In this document: one piece after another, positions 1-8,933 of the stretch | Layout: every line of letters begins with the position of its first letter | Numbering within the stretch: position 1 is the stretch's first letter | NCBI GenBank assembly: GCA_018402565.1 | Contig: JAGYIQ010000003.1 | Span: 1 to 64,000, forward strand | From: Pirellulaceae bacterium | GTDB lineage: Bacteria > Planctomycetota > Planctomycetia > Pirellulales > Pirellulaceae | Length of the DNA: 64,000 bases | Direction of reading: 5' to 3' | The notes under the pieces: model-generated | The model's database searches: none | Told to the model about the DNA's origin: nothing | What the model saw: only the letters and a program-made list of their open reading frames with translations | Position numbers and translations under genes: made by a program

Positions 1-199
1 CCGCTTTGCAGGATCATCGCTGTGGGAAAGACGGGGGCGGCTCGGTGGTCCCAGTCGTCCGGCACCCGACTTTGGTGTATTTTTACGGACTGGGGAACCT
101 TTCCGCACCCAGCAACGTCTCAGCCGGGTTGGGCATTCGGCAGAAGTCCTGCTGCAATTGTGTTGAAGTCCGCGTTCGTGTTCGCTGTTGAGAAGACTT

Positions 200-3100
200 A
201 TGAATCGCCAATTGACCTGTCTCTGTTTGAGCCTCCTGTCGCTGGGGTTGCTAGTCGCGATGGGACACGCTCGCACCGCCCCGCTGGGGTTTCCCTGGCT
301 GGCATCCCTTGTGGAGCACCGCTGGATGTACCAAGACCCCACCGAGCGTCAGAAGTTGTGGCAGCAGGTCGAGGAGGCCCAGAACTCGGGGCTGCCGCAG
401 ACGGCCATCGAGCACCTGCGGGTGATCCAAGCCAGCGCCCAGCAGGACGGGGCCCACGCGGAGGCCCTCAAGGCGCTCGGCATGAAGCTGGCGATCGAAA
501 GCTCCTTGGATCAACCGGCGGCCCCCAAGATGATCCGCGGCTTAGAAGCGGCCTTGCCGGAACTGCCGCCCGCCATGCGACCACTGGCTCAGGGGCTACT
601 GGCCAACTGGTACTTCAGTTACTTCCAACAAAATCGTTGGCGATTCAGCCAGCGTTCACAAACCGAGGCTCCGCCCAGTGACGATTTTGAGACCTGGGAC
701 CTGCCGCAATTTCTCCGTCATGTCGATGGGCTGTATCGCTTGGCCTTGGCCGATGAGGCACTCCTGCAGCAAGTTCCGATCGCGGACGTCGCCGCCATCC
801 TGACCGACTTGCCGATCGCTGACGAATACCGTCCCACCCTGTTTGATTTTCTGGCGTTTCAAGCCTTGAGTTTCTACCAACTGGACGAACAGATCGTCCG
901 AGCCCAAGGATCGTTTCAGATCTCGGCCGACTCACCCATCTACAGCTCGATGGATCAATTCCTGGTGTGGATGCCCGAGACGTTGGATCAGGACTCTTAC
1001 GTCCTGCAGGCGGTCAAGGTGTATCAATCGCTGCTGAGGTTCCATGCCCAGGACAAAAACCCCGCGGCACGCCTGGACGCCGACCTGTTGCGTCTGGCGT
1101 TTGCCCAACAAGTGGCCACCGGTCCCGAGAAGACCGCACGTTACGAAGCCGCTTTGCTGCGGTTTGTTGAACAGCAGGCCACCCACCCGCTGTCAGCATT
1201 GGCTGCGGGTCGTTTGGCCACTAGCTTGTGGGGTCGCGGCCAAGCGGTTGAGGCCCATCGCTGGGCGACGCTGGGTAAGACCCGCTTTCCCAACACCCGC
1301 GGTGCCGCCCTCTGCCACAATCTGATTGAGGAAATCGAAGCTCGCGAATTAACGGTGCAAACCGAACGCATCTGGAACGCCGCTCAGCCAACATTACAAA
1401 TCACTGCGCGAAATCTGAGCAAGGTGCATTTTCGACTCCTGGCGTTTGATTACGAGAATTGGTCGTGGGGTCAGTACCAAGACCCAACGAACATGGAGTA
1501 CGAGGAGCGTTTGAAACTGGGCCAACGCCCCAGCGCTGCGGCTTGGACGGTGGATCTACCGGTCAACAAGGACTACCAGGCTGTTTACCACGAGGCTCCG
1601 GCTCAGTTGGATGTCAAACCGGGCTGCTACTTGCTGTTGGCCAGTGCCACGCCGGACTTCGGTCAGGAAGACAATCAATTGTCGATCACCGAAATCTGGG
1701 TGACGGACTTGGCGTTGTTGATTCGCGAGGATTACCAGTCGGGTGAAGTTATCGGACAAGTGGTGAATGCTTTGACCGGTCAACCGCAGGCGGAAGCCAA
1801 AGTGTCGGTGCAGGCGTGGCAGCAGGACGGCCGCAACAGCCGCGCCGAGAATCGTCCCGAGCTAACGACCGATGCCAATGGCTTTTTCCGCCAGCCGCGG
1901 GAACAACGCGTTTCGTTCCGCTTCATCGCTCGGGTGGGAGATCAATCGTTGGGGTTTGTCGACACTCGCTGGTACGGCGGTTCGCGCGAGCGTCGCGCGG
2001 ATGTCCAGCGACAAGCCATACTGCTGACGGATCGGGCCATCTACCGGCCCGGACAAACCATTCAGTTCAAAGGGATTCTCCATGAAGCCGACACGGATAA
2101 GGCTGCCTATCGCGCCGTGCCGGGTCGCCGCGTCAAGGTTGGTCTGTGGGACATGAACAATGAATTGGTCGAGCAGTTGGAGCTGACCAGCAACGAATTC
2201 GGTTCGTTCAGCGGCAGCTTTGTGGCGGCCCGTGATCGCGTGCTGGGACCGATGCGAATCGGCATGATCGAGGGGCCGTTCAACGGCAGTCAGACGGTCC
2301 GTGTCGAGGAGTACAAACGCCCCAAATTTTTCGCCGAAATCAAGCGGCCGGAGGAGGCTTTTCAGCTCAACGATTCGGTCCAGATCAAGGGTGTTGCCAC
2401 GGGCTACACCGGCGCGCCGATCGATGGAGCGAAGGTAACTTACCGCGTGGTGCGAGAGGTGCGCTACCCACGCTGGTGGATGGCTCGCTGTTGGTATTGC
2501 CCACCAATGCAGGGCCAGGCACAAGAGATCGCCAACGGCACGACAACGACTCAGGTCGACGGCACCTTTGAGATCCCTTTTCAAGCCCTGCCCGATCTGA
2601 CCGTGGCTCGCGACAGCCAGCCGATCTTCTCGTTCACAGTGTCTGCCGATGTGACGGACACCACCGGTGAAACTCGCTCGGCCAATACCTCGATCCGTCT
2701 GGGCTATACGGCGCTGGAAACCAGCCTGACGGTCGCACCGTGGCAAACCGTGTCGCAGGCGATCGAACTCAAGGGTGGTATCACTAATTTGGACGGTCAA
2801 CCACAGGACCAAGTTGCCGGTCGCCTGACGATCTACCGCCTGAAGGCGCCAGAACAAGTGCAACGCGGACAACTGCCGGGCTTGTATGGCTTGCGACTGG
2901 GCTACTTGAGTGGCTTGGTCAGCAGCGGTCGGGCGATCGATCCAAAGTGGTCGCAGCCCGACTTGTCCCAGATCGAATACTGGCCCGTCCAAGAGTCGTT
3001 GGAAACTTATGAGCTCAAGACGGATGCCCAAGGCCAGATTCAGCAGTCAGTCGAACTGAAGGCGGCCGGTGCCTATCGCGTGCGTTGGGAGACGCAGGAC

Positions 3101-6100
3101 CCCAGTGGCCAAACGATCTTCGCCGAGCAATCGTTCCAAGTGGTCGATCCGGCGGCCGATCGTTTCGCGACCAAGGTGCCGCATTATTTGCAGGCAGCCA
3201 AGTGGTCGGTCGAACCTGGCGAAACGTTCTCGGCGGTCTGGGGAACGGGGCACGACTCCGGTCAGGCCTTTGTGCAATGGGTGCATCGCGGGCAGGTGAT
3301 CCGCGAGTTCTGGACGGATCCCGCCCGGACTCAAACGGTGTTGGAGTTCACACCCAGTGAAGAGCATCGCGGTGGCTTGCAATTGATCGTGAGTTACGTG
3401 CGAGACAATCGCGCGTATCTGGAAACACGTCGCATCGATGTGCCGTGGACCCAGAAACAGCTGTCGATCAAGTGGGAGCGGTTTGTCTCCAAGTTGCAAC
3501 CGGGACAGCGTGAAACGTGGACGGCAATCGTCAGTGGGCCCGAGGCCAAGGCCGCAGTGGCCGAAATGGTTGCCACGCTCTACGATGCGTCGTTGGACAC
3601 GTTTGCTACTCACGGTTTCCCCAACACCTTTGGCACGTTCTACAACGACTACCTCCGCTGGGGAGTCAGCTTTACCAATCGGCTGCAGCCTTTGAACACC
3701 TATCATTACGGTTGGCAACGCGATTATCGCGACTCGAATGTCGCCTATCGCGGCTTCGACCCGCGTCTGCTGTTGGACAACTACCAGTTTGAGGTGATAA
3801 CCAGAAGTGGGGCGTCTGGTCGCGGCGGTCGCATGATGATGCGTGGGGATGCTCGGATGGAGATGGCGGACGGGATGATGGCGATGGACGCCGCCCCGAG
3901 GGCCGCCATGGCGGCAGCGCCGATGGAGGGCGAGAGCCGCGCCAAGTCGGTCCAAACGGCATCGTTGGAGGGCGGCAACACAGCGGTACCACCCGGCGGT
4001 GAATCCGCCGGGCCCAACTTGGATCAAGTCCAAGCCCGACAGAACCTCAACGAGACGGCCTTTTTCTTCCCGCATGTGGTCTCGGACGCCAACGGTGTGA
4101 TGCGGTTGGAGTTTGAGATGCCGGAAGCCTTGACCAAGTGGAAATTTTTGGGTTTTGTGCATGATGCCCAGCTCCGCTCGGGGTTGTTGACCGATGAAGT
4201 GGTCACCAGCAAGGACTTGATGATCCAACCGAATCCGCCGCGGTTCCTGCGTGAGGGAGACCGCTTGGAGTTCTCGGCCAAGATTGTCAATCAATCCGCC
4301 ACTCGGCAAACCGGTCGGGCGCGCCTGTCGCTGACCAACTTGCAGACCGACGAATCGATGTCGGCAGCCTTGGGACTGACGACCGAGGAGCAGAGTTTTG
4401 ATGTGCCAGCGGGACAGTCGGTGAGCGTGTACTGGACGCTCAACGTGCCGGACTTCTCAGGGGCGTTGGGCTACCGAGTGGTGGCGGCTTCCGAACGGTT
4501 GTCGGATGGTGAAGAGGGCTTCCTGCCGGTGCTCAGCCGACGGGTCTTGGTCACCGAAGCTCTGCCATTGCCGATCCGCGGGCAGGTCACCAAGCAGTTC
4601 GACTTCCAGTCGTTGCTGCAGTCGGGCAACAGCGACACGCTGCGACATCAATCGTTGACCGTGCAAATGACTTCCAATCCGACCTGGTACGCCATCATGG
4701 CGCTGCCCTATCTGATGGAGAATCCATACCCCAGCAGTGAGAGCATTTTCAGTCGCTTGTACGCCAACTCGCTGGGGTATCACATTGTCAACAGTCAGCC
4801 GCGGATCGAGCGAATCTTCCAGCAATGGCAGGGGACCGATGCCTTGGACAGTCCACTCGAAAAGAACGAGGACTTGAAGAGCATTCTGATCCAGCAAACC
4901 CCGTGGTTGCGGGACGCCAAGTCCGAGAGTCAAGCTCGCCGACAAGTCGCACTGCTGTTCGACAAGAATCGTCTGCAAAGCGAGATGAACGTGGCATTGA
5001 AGCGTTTGGCCGAGATGCAACACAGCGATGGCAGTTGGCCATGGTGCCCGGGTGGGCCAGCTAACGATTACATCACCTTGTATATCGTCACGGGCATGGG
5101 CCGGTTGCGGCACTTGGGAGTCGAGATCGATTCGACCATGGCTGTGAAGGCACTCGATCGCCTCGACAGTTTTGTCGATAGAACTTATCGGCAAATCCTG
5201 CAAAATAAGGCGGAGGCCAACAATCACCTCAGTTCGACGATTGCTCTGTATCTGTACGGTCGCAGCTTCTTCTTGAAAGACCAAGCCGTGGCGCCGCAGT
5301 ACCAAGAGGCGGTCGACTACTTCCTGCAGCAAGCTCGGCAGCATTGGTTGAGCCTGGGGAATCGGCTATCCCAAGGGCACGTGGCCTTGGCCTTGCAGCG
5401 ATTCGGGGATCGCGAGACGCCCAAGAAGATTGTGGCCTCGTTGATCGAACGCAGCTTGTCGGATGAAGAGATGGGCATGTTCTGGCGCGAGGGGCAGTCT
5501 CCTTGGCGCTGGTTCGAAGCTCCGATCGAATCGCAGGCCATGATGATCGAGGTCTTTGATGAGGTGGCGGCGGATGTCGAGCGGGTCGATGAACTCAAGG
5601 TCTGGTTGCTGAAGCAGAAGCAGACCCAGAATTGGTCATCGACGAAAGCCACCACGGACGCGATCTATGCCTTGCTCCTGCGTGGGACCTCCGGCTTGGC
5701 CTCCACGGCCCTGGTCGAGGTACAGCTGGGCGAGCAACGCATCGAGCCGCAAACCACGGAAGCCGGGACAGGATTTTACCAAGAACGCTTGGTCCGCGGC
5801 GAAATCAGTCCGGAGTTGGGCAAGATCACCGTCACCAAGCGGGATCCCGGTGTGGCTTGGGGCAGCGTTCACTGGCAATACTTGGAGGACATCTCCAAGG
5901 TCCCGGCTTATGCCGAGACGCCGTTGACGTTGACCAAATCCTTGTTCCGGAAGGTCAACACGGAGGCTGGGCCGGTGATCCAACCGGTGGAGGGGGCCGT
6001 CGAGGTGGGTGACCAGATCGTCGTGCGGTTGGAACTGCGGACGGATCGGGACTTGGAGTATGTCCACCTGAAGGACGACCGCGGCAGCGGAACCGAGCCT

Positions 6101-6334
6101 GTGGACGTGCTGTCCGTCTATCGCTACCAGGACGGTTTGGGTTACTATCAATCGACACGGGACACCGCCAGCCACTTCTTCTTCGAGTCGTTGCCGCGGG
6201 GCGTCTACGTGTTCGAGTACTCGGTGCGGGTCCAGCACCGAGGGCAGTACCAAACCGGCTTGGCTCGCTTGGAGTGCTTGTACGCTCCCGAGTTCAACGG
6301 TCACAGCCAAAGCTTATCGCTGGAAGTGAAGTAA
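200..6334 (+). CDS. Large secreted alpha-2-macroglobulin-like protein (MG2/YfaS family)
   Basis: 2044-residue protein. I chose ATG at 200 over a TTG 12 bp upstream because it gives a clean signal peptide (MNRQLTCLCLSLLSLGLLVA). Landmarks: an MG2-type motif TDRAIYRPGQTIQFKGIL near residue 608; a Met/Ala-rich segment around 1205-1245 (runs such as GGRMMMRGDARMEM) where macroglobulins carry the bait region; the A2M-domain motif LTKWKFLGFVHDAQ near 1311; and a helical-toroid (TED-like) region from about 1490 to 1850. Family members are periplasmic protease traps anchored at the cell envelope. Oddity: where thioester forms have CxEQ, this protein reads NPYPSSESIFSRLYANS, so the thioester Cys and Gln are absent and covalent trapping is unlikely. 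The ABC-2 permease gene starts 6 bp after the stop, so the two are probably cotranscribed. Family assignment is firm; the biological role is inferred. Confidence 0.93.
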   Translation: MNRQLTCLCLSLLSLGLLVAMGHARTAPLGFPWLASLVEHRWMYQDPTERQKLWQQVEEAQNSGLPQTAIEHLRVIQASAQQDGAHAEALKALGMKLAIESSLDQPAAPKMIRGLEAALPELPPAMRPLAQGLLANWYFSYFQQNRWRFSQRSQTEAPPSDDFETWDLPQFLRHVDGLYRLALADEALLQQVPIADVAAILTDLPIADEYRPTLFDFLAFQALSFYQLDEQIVRAQGSFQISADSPIYSSMDQFLVWMPETLDQDSYVLQAVKVYQSLLRFHAQDKNPAARLDADLLRLAFAQQVATGPEKTARYEAALLRFVEQQATHPLSALAAGRLATSLWGRGQAVEAHRWATLGKTRFPNTRGAALCHNLIEEIEARELTVQTERIWNAAQPTLQITARNLSKVHFRLLAFDYENWSWGQYQDPTNMEYEERLKLGQRPSAAAWTVDLPVNKDYQAVYHEAPAQLDVKPGCYLLLASATPDFGQEDNQLSITEIWVTDLALLIREDYQSGEVIGQVVNALTGQPQAEAKVSVQAWQQDGRNSRAENRPELTTDANGFFRQPREQRVSFRFIARVGDQSLGFVDTRWYGGSRERRADVQRQAILLTDRAIYRPGQTIQFKGILHEADTDKAAYRAVPGRRVKVGLWDMNNELVEQLELTSNEFGSFSGSFVAARDRVLGPMRIGMIEGPFNGSQTVRVEEYKRPKFFAEIKRPEEAFQLNDSVQIKGVATGYTGAPIDGAKVTYRVVREVRYPRWWMARCWYCPPMQGQAQEIANGTTTTQVDGTFEIPFQALPDLTVARDSQPIFSFTVSADVTDTTGETRSANTSIRLGYTALETSLTVAPWQTVSQAIELKGGITNLDGQPQDQVAGRLTIYRLKAPEQVQRGQLPGLYGLRLGYLSGLVSSGRAIDPKWSQPDLSQIEYWPVQESLETYELKTDAQGQIQQSVELKAAGAYRVRWETQDPSGQTIFAEQSFQVVDPAADRFATKVPHYLQAAKWSVEPGETFSAVWGTGHDSGQAFVQWVHRGQVIREFWTDPARTQTVLEFTPSEEHRGGLQLIVSYVRDNRAYLETRRIDVPWTQKQLSIKWERFVSKLQPGQRETWTAIVSGPEAKAAVAEMVATLYDASLDTFATHGFPNTFGTFYNDYLRWGVSFTNRLQPLNTYHYGWQRDYRDSNVAYRGFDPRLLLDNYQFEVITRSGASGRGGRMMMRGDARMEMADGMMAMDAAPRAAMAAAPMEGESRAKSVQTASLEGGNTAVPPGGESAGPNLDQVQARQNLNETAFFFPHVVSDANGVMRLEFEMPEALTKWKFLGFVHDAQLRSGLLTDEVVTSKDLMIQPNPPRFLREGDRLEFSAKIVNQSATRQTGRARLSLTNLQTDESMSAALGLTTEEQSFDVPAGQSVSVYWTLNVPDFSGALGYRVVAASERLSDGEEGFLPVLSRRVLVTEALPLPIRGQVTKQFDFQSLLQSGNSDTLRHQSLTVQMTSNPTWYAIMALPYLMENPYPSSESIFSRLYANSLGYHIVNSQPRIERIFQQWQGTDALDSPLEKNEDLKSILIQQTPWLRDAKSESQARRQVALLFDKNRLQSEMNVALKRLAEMQHSDGSWPWCPGGPANDYITLYIVTGMGRLRHLGVEIDSTMAVKALDRLDSFVDRTYRQILQNKAEANNHLSSTIALYLYGRSFFLKDQAVAPQYQEAVDYFLQQARQHWLSLGNRLSQGHVALALQRFGDRETPKKIVASLIERSLSDEEMGMFWREGQSPWRWFEAPIESQAMMIEVFDEVAADVERVDELKVWLLKQKQTQNWSSTKATTDAIYALLLRGTSGLASTALVEVQLGEQRIEPQTTEAGTGFYQERLVRGEISPELGKITVTKRDPGVAWGSVHWQYLEDISKVPAYAETPLTLTKSLFRKVNTEAGPVIQPVEGAVEVGDQIVVRLELRTDRDLEYVHLKDDRGSGTEPVDVLSVYRYQDGLGYYQSTRDTASHFFFESLPRGVYVFEYSVRVQHRGQYQTGLARLECLYAPEFNGHSQSLSLEVK

Positions 6335-6340
6335 TCGACG

Positions 6341-7747
6341 ATGCGGAAAATGTTGACAGTCGCGGTGCGCGAGTATCGCGCGATGGTGGCCACCAAGGCT
6401 TTCATCCTGTCCCTGATCGTGATGCCGGTGCTGATGTTCGGTGGTATTCTGGCCCTGAACTTGATGAACCAGTTGACCAAATCGGAGACGCTGCGACTGG
6501 CCATTTGGGATCCGCAGGACTTGTTCTTCAGTGACTTGCAGCAAGCCGCCGAGGCTCGCCAGCAGGCCTTGGAGGCCATCGCTGCTGCTCAGGCAGAGGG
6601 TGGCGACGGGGCGACGGGGAGCGAGAAGGGGAGCGCGGCCGGCCAGGCCAAGTCAAACAGTGCGCTGGCGGACACCGACCGCTTCGAACTGACTCGGCTG
6701 GAGGACGAGAGTCTGGCAGACCAGCGGCGACTGGAGCTGTCCGCCCAGGTGCAGCGCAAGGAGCTGCACGCCTTTGTGGAGATCCCGCCGGAAATGGCCG
6801 AGTGGCTGAAGCAAGTGGATCCCGCGGCAGCGACGGCGGCCCCGCCCTCGATTCAGTTCTACTCGGAGAGTTCTGGCCTCGATCCGGCGCGACGCTGGAT
6901 GGGTGAGACGCTCAATCAATTGGCCAAGAATCGGCGCTTCGAGCAGTTGGGGCTCAGCCCCATGCAGGTCGGGGTTGCCAATCAGCCCGTCCCGGTCCGC
7001 TCGCTGAGCCTGGCCAAAGAACGCAGCGATGGAACGGTCAGCAGTGAAGAATCGCGGGACATGATGACCGCCATGTTTTTGCCGATGGGCATCATGATGA
7101 TGATGTTCATGGTCGTGATGATGGCGGCCCAGCCGATGTTGGAGACCGTGTTGGAGGAGAAGTCACTCCGCATCGCCGAGGTGCTGTTGGGCAGCTGCAA
7201 TCCGACCCAATTGATGTTGGGCAAGCTGTTGGGCACCGTGGCGGGCTCGCTGACGATCTTCTCGTTTTATTTGCTGGGAGCCATCTTTTTTGCCTGGAAC
7301 CAAGACCTGCTGGGCAGTGTGCCGCTGTCGGTGATTCCATGGTTCTTCTTGTTCCAACTGTTGGCCGTCCTGTTCTACTCGTCGATTTTTATGGCGATCG
7401 GGGTCTCGGTTTCGCAACTCAAGGACGCCCAGCCGATGATGATGCCGGTCTGGATGATGCTGATGTTGCCGCTGATGACGTGGTTCATCTTGGTGCAGAA
7501 GCCGGATGGGCCCTTCGCCTTTTGGCTGTCGATGTTCCCGCCGACCTCCAGCACAGTGATGGTGCTGCGGATTTCCACCGGGATCACGGTCCCCTTGTGG
7601 CAGATCTTGCTCAGCCTGGTTTTGCTGCTGCTGTCCACCGGCGGGGTCGTCTATGTGGCCGGGCGGATCTTCCGAGTCGGCCTGTTGTGGCAAGGCAAAA
7701 CGCCGAAAATGACCGAAATGTTAGGCTGGGCCCTGGCCCGAGACTGA
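6341..7747 (+). CDS. ABC-2 type transporter permease (NatB-like)
   Basis: 468 residues. There is one N-terminal membrane helix (about residues 20-42), a large soluble loop of about 200 residues rich in Ala/Gln/Glu, then five or six membrane helices from about residue 243. The hallmark EEKSLRIAEVLLGSCNPTQL, followed by GKLLGTVAGS, is the conserved ABC-2/NatB permease signature after the first helix of the C-terminal bundle. The ATP-binding subunit is not in the window; it may lie to the left. The gene follows the macroglobulin stop by 6 bp in the same orientation, suggesting one operon. The substrate cannot be read from sequence; relatives export Na+, peptides or drugs. Confidence 0.9.
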   Translation: MRKMLTVAVREYRAMVATKAFILSLIVMPVLMFGGILALNLMNQLTKSETLRLAIWDPQDLFFSDLQQAAEARQQALEAIAAAQAEGGDGATGSEKGSAAGQAKSNSALADTDRFELTRLEDESLADQRRLELSAQVQRKELHAFVEIPPEMAEWLKQVDPAAATAAPPSIQFYSESSGLDPARRWMGETLNQLAKNRRFEQLGLSPMQVGVANQPVPVRSLSLAKERSDGTVSSEESRDMMTAMFLPMGIMMMMFMVVMMAAQPMLETVLEEKSLRIAEVLLGSCNPTQLMLGKLLGTVAGSLTIFSFYLLGAIFFAWNQDLLGSVPLSVIPWFFLFQLLAVLFYSSIFMAIGVSVSQLKDAQPMMMPVWMMLMLPLMTWFILVQKPDGPFAFWLSMFPPTSSTVMVLRISTGITVPLWQILLSLVLLLLSTGGVVYVAGRIFRVGLLWQGKTPKMTEMLGWALARD

Positions 7748-7943
7748 GCTTTGTCCCGACCCCGATTTCGCTTGGTGACTCAAGTGTGATTCAAGCGCGA
7801 CTCGAGGGACAATGCCTAACGGTGGCGGGGATTCCGTCGGGGTTCTTGTTTCCCGGGGCAACTGTGCGATAAAATTCCGTTCCTGAGCCAGGGTCGTTCC
7901 GGCCTGGTACAGTCATCCACCCATACGAAAGTCGGCGACACGC

Positions 7944-8537
7944 ATGTCCAATCCCAATTCACCCAACCCTGGCTTTCCTTATCAACCCCCGGTGCCGACC
8001 AAGTCCGGTGGGACCTCGGTGGTCAAAGTCGTGTTGATAGTCCTTGGCGTTTTGGCCTTGGCGTGCATTTGTTGTGCCGCGGCCGGTTACTACTTCTTCA
8101 ACGCGTCGGTCAACGCGGTAAAGGTAATGGCGGCGGCGAAAGCTTCCAAATACGAAATGGTCCGCAACGAGTTTGGAGACTTGGAAGCGGCTGACCTGGC
8201 AATGAGCTTGGAGGGGATTATCGCCGCTAAGGAAGAGCTGAAACGCGATTGTTTGGTGTTTACAGCGGATGGACCCTTGGGAAGTGGTGAGCTGATTTTT
8301 GACGCTCAAGGTGGCGGCGAAGACGGCATTGGTCCGCTGGTCGCCATCAAGGTCGGCGGCAAGTACATCGATGTCAAGGAAGCTGAGGCGGGTGCCGAGC
8401 TGGAGACTGGCGGGGAGACCGATCCCGGCAACGGAGAAAACGCCGACACTGGAAACGGAGAAGACGCTGGGACCGGAAACGAAACGGACGCCGCGGACGC
8501 GGCCGAGACCGACACTGAAAGTGGGTCGGGCAATTAG
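7944..8537 (+). CDS. Small single-pass membrane protein with acidic repetitive C-terminus
   Basis: 197 residues, unrecognised. Pro/Asn/Ser-rich cytoplasmic start (MSNPNSPNPGFPYQPPVPTK), one strong membrane helix at about residues 28-50 (VVLIVLGVLALACICCAAAG), a short soluble domain to about residue 150, then a low-complexity tail of Gly/Asn/Asp/Glu/Thr built from short repeats (for example NGENADTGNGEDAGTGN). This proline-start plus single-helix plan is common among planctomycete hypothetical proteins. It sits 196 bp after the permease and may be its own unit. No function is assigned. Confidence 0.75.
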   Translation: MSNPNSPNPGFPYQPPVPTKSGGTSVVKVVLIVLGVLALACICCAAAGYYFFNASVNAVKVMAAAKASKYEMVRNEFGDLEAADLAMSLEGIIAAKEELKRDCLVFTADGPLGSGELIFDAQGGGEDGIGPLVAIKVGGKYIDVKEAEAGAELETGGETDPGNGENADTGNGEDAGTGNETDAADAAETDTESGSGN

Positions 8538-8589
8538 TCGGTGCCCCGGTGCTTGGGTCCGAACGTTGGCATCAGCTGCCTCTGCTAGC

Positions 8590-8812
8590 AAAACATGGGT
8601 CTTATGGGTCTTTTCGGATCTATAGGACCCATGGGTCTTTTGGGACCTGCAGGAACTGCAGAACCTACCAGACTTATCGGACCTATCGTCCCCACAGCTC
8701 CATTGGGGTAGCTAGGTTGATTGCCCTTAAGGGCTGGCTTGGGCGTGTTGGCTCCGGGCGTGCTAGCTTCGGGCGTGCTAGCTTGGGGCGTGCTGGCTTT
8801 GGGCTGCTGGCA
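8590..8812. repeat. Degenerate short-period repeats (GGNCCN-like, then 15-bp units)
   Basis: 8590-8700 is built from ATGGGTCTT/GGACCT-like 9-mers and would translate in one frame as a collagen-like Gly-X-Y string. 8731-8812 holds a run of about five 15-bp units of the type GGGCGTGCTAGCTTC. Neither block is in a convincing gene. The stretch 8538-8933 holds nothing else that I can support. Confidence 0.7.
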
Positions 8813-8933
8813 ACCGAAATCTGGTTTGCCTTTCTGTTGGCTATTTGCTATCCGTAACACCGCGTGGGGGTACCGTCACCCGACGACTGCTGGACTGCTA
8901 ACTAGGTCAATCGCACGGAGGCGAGCCAGACCG

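Noticed and set aside
1..199. 3' end of an upstream gene or a promoter with clear boxes
   Set aside because: Short frames only; no motif strong enough to report.
1862..4309. Long antisense ORFs opposite the macroglobulin gene
   Set aside because: GC-rich codon bias opens the opposite frame; no family motifs, and the sense frame is unambiguous.
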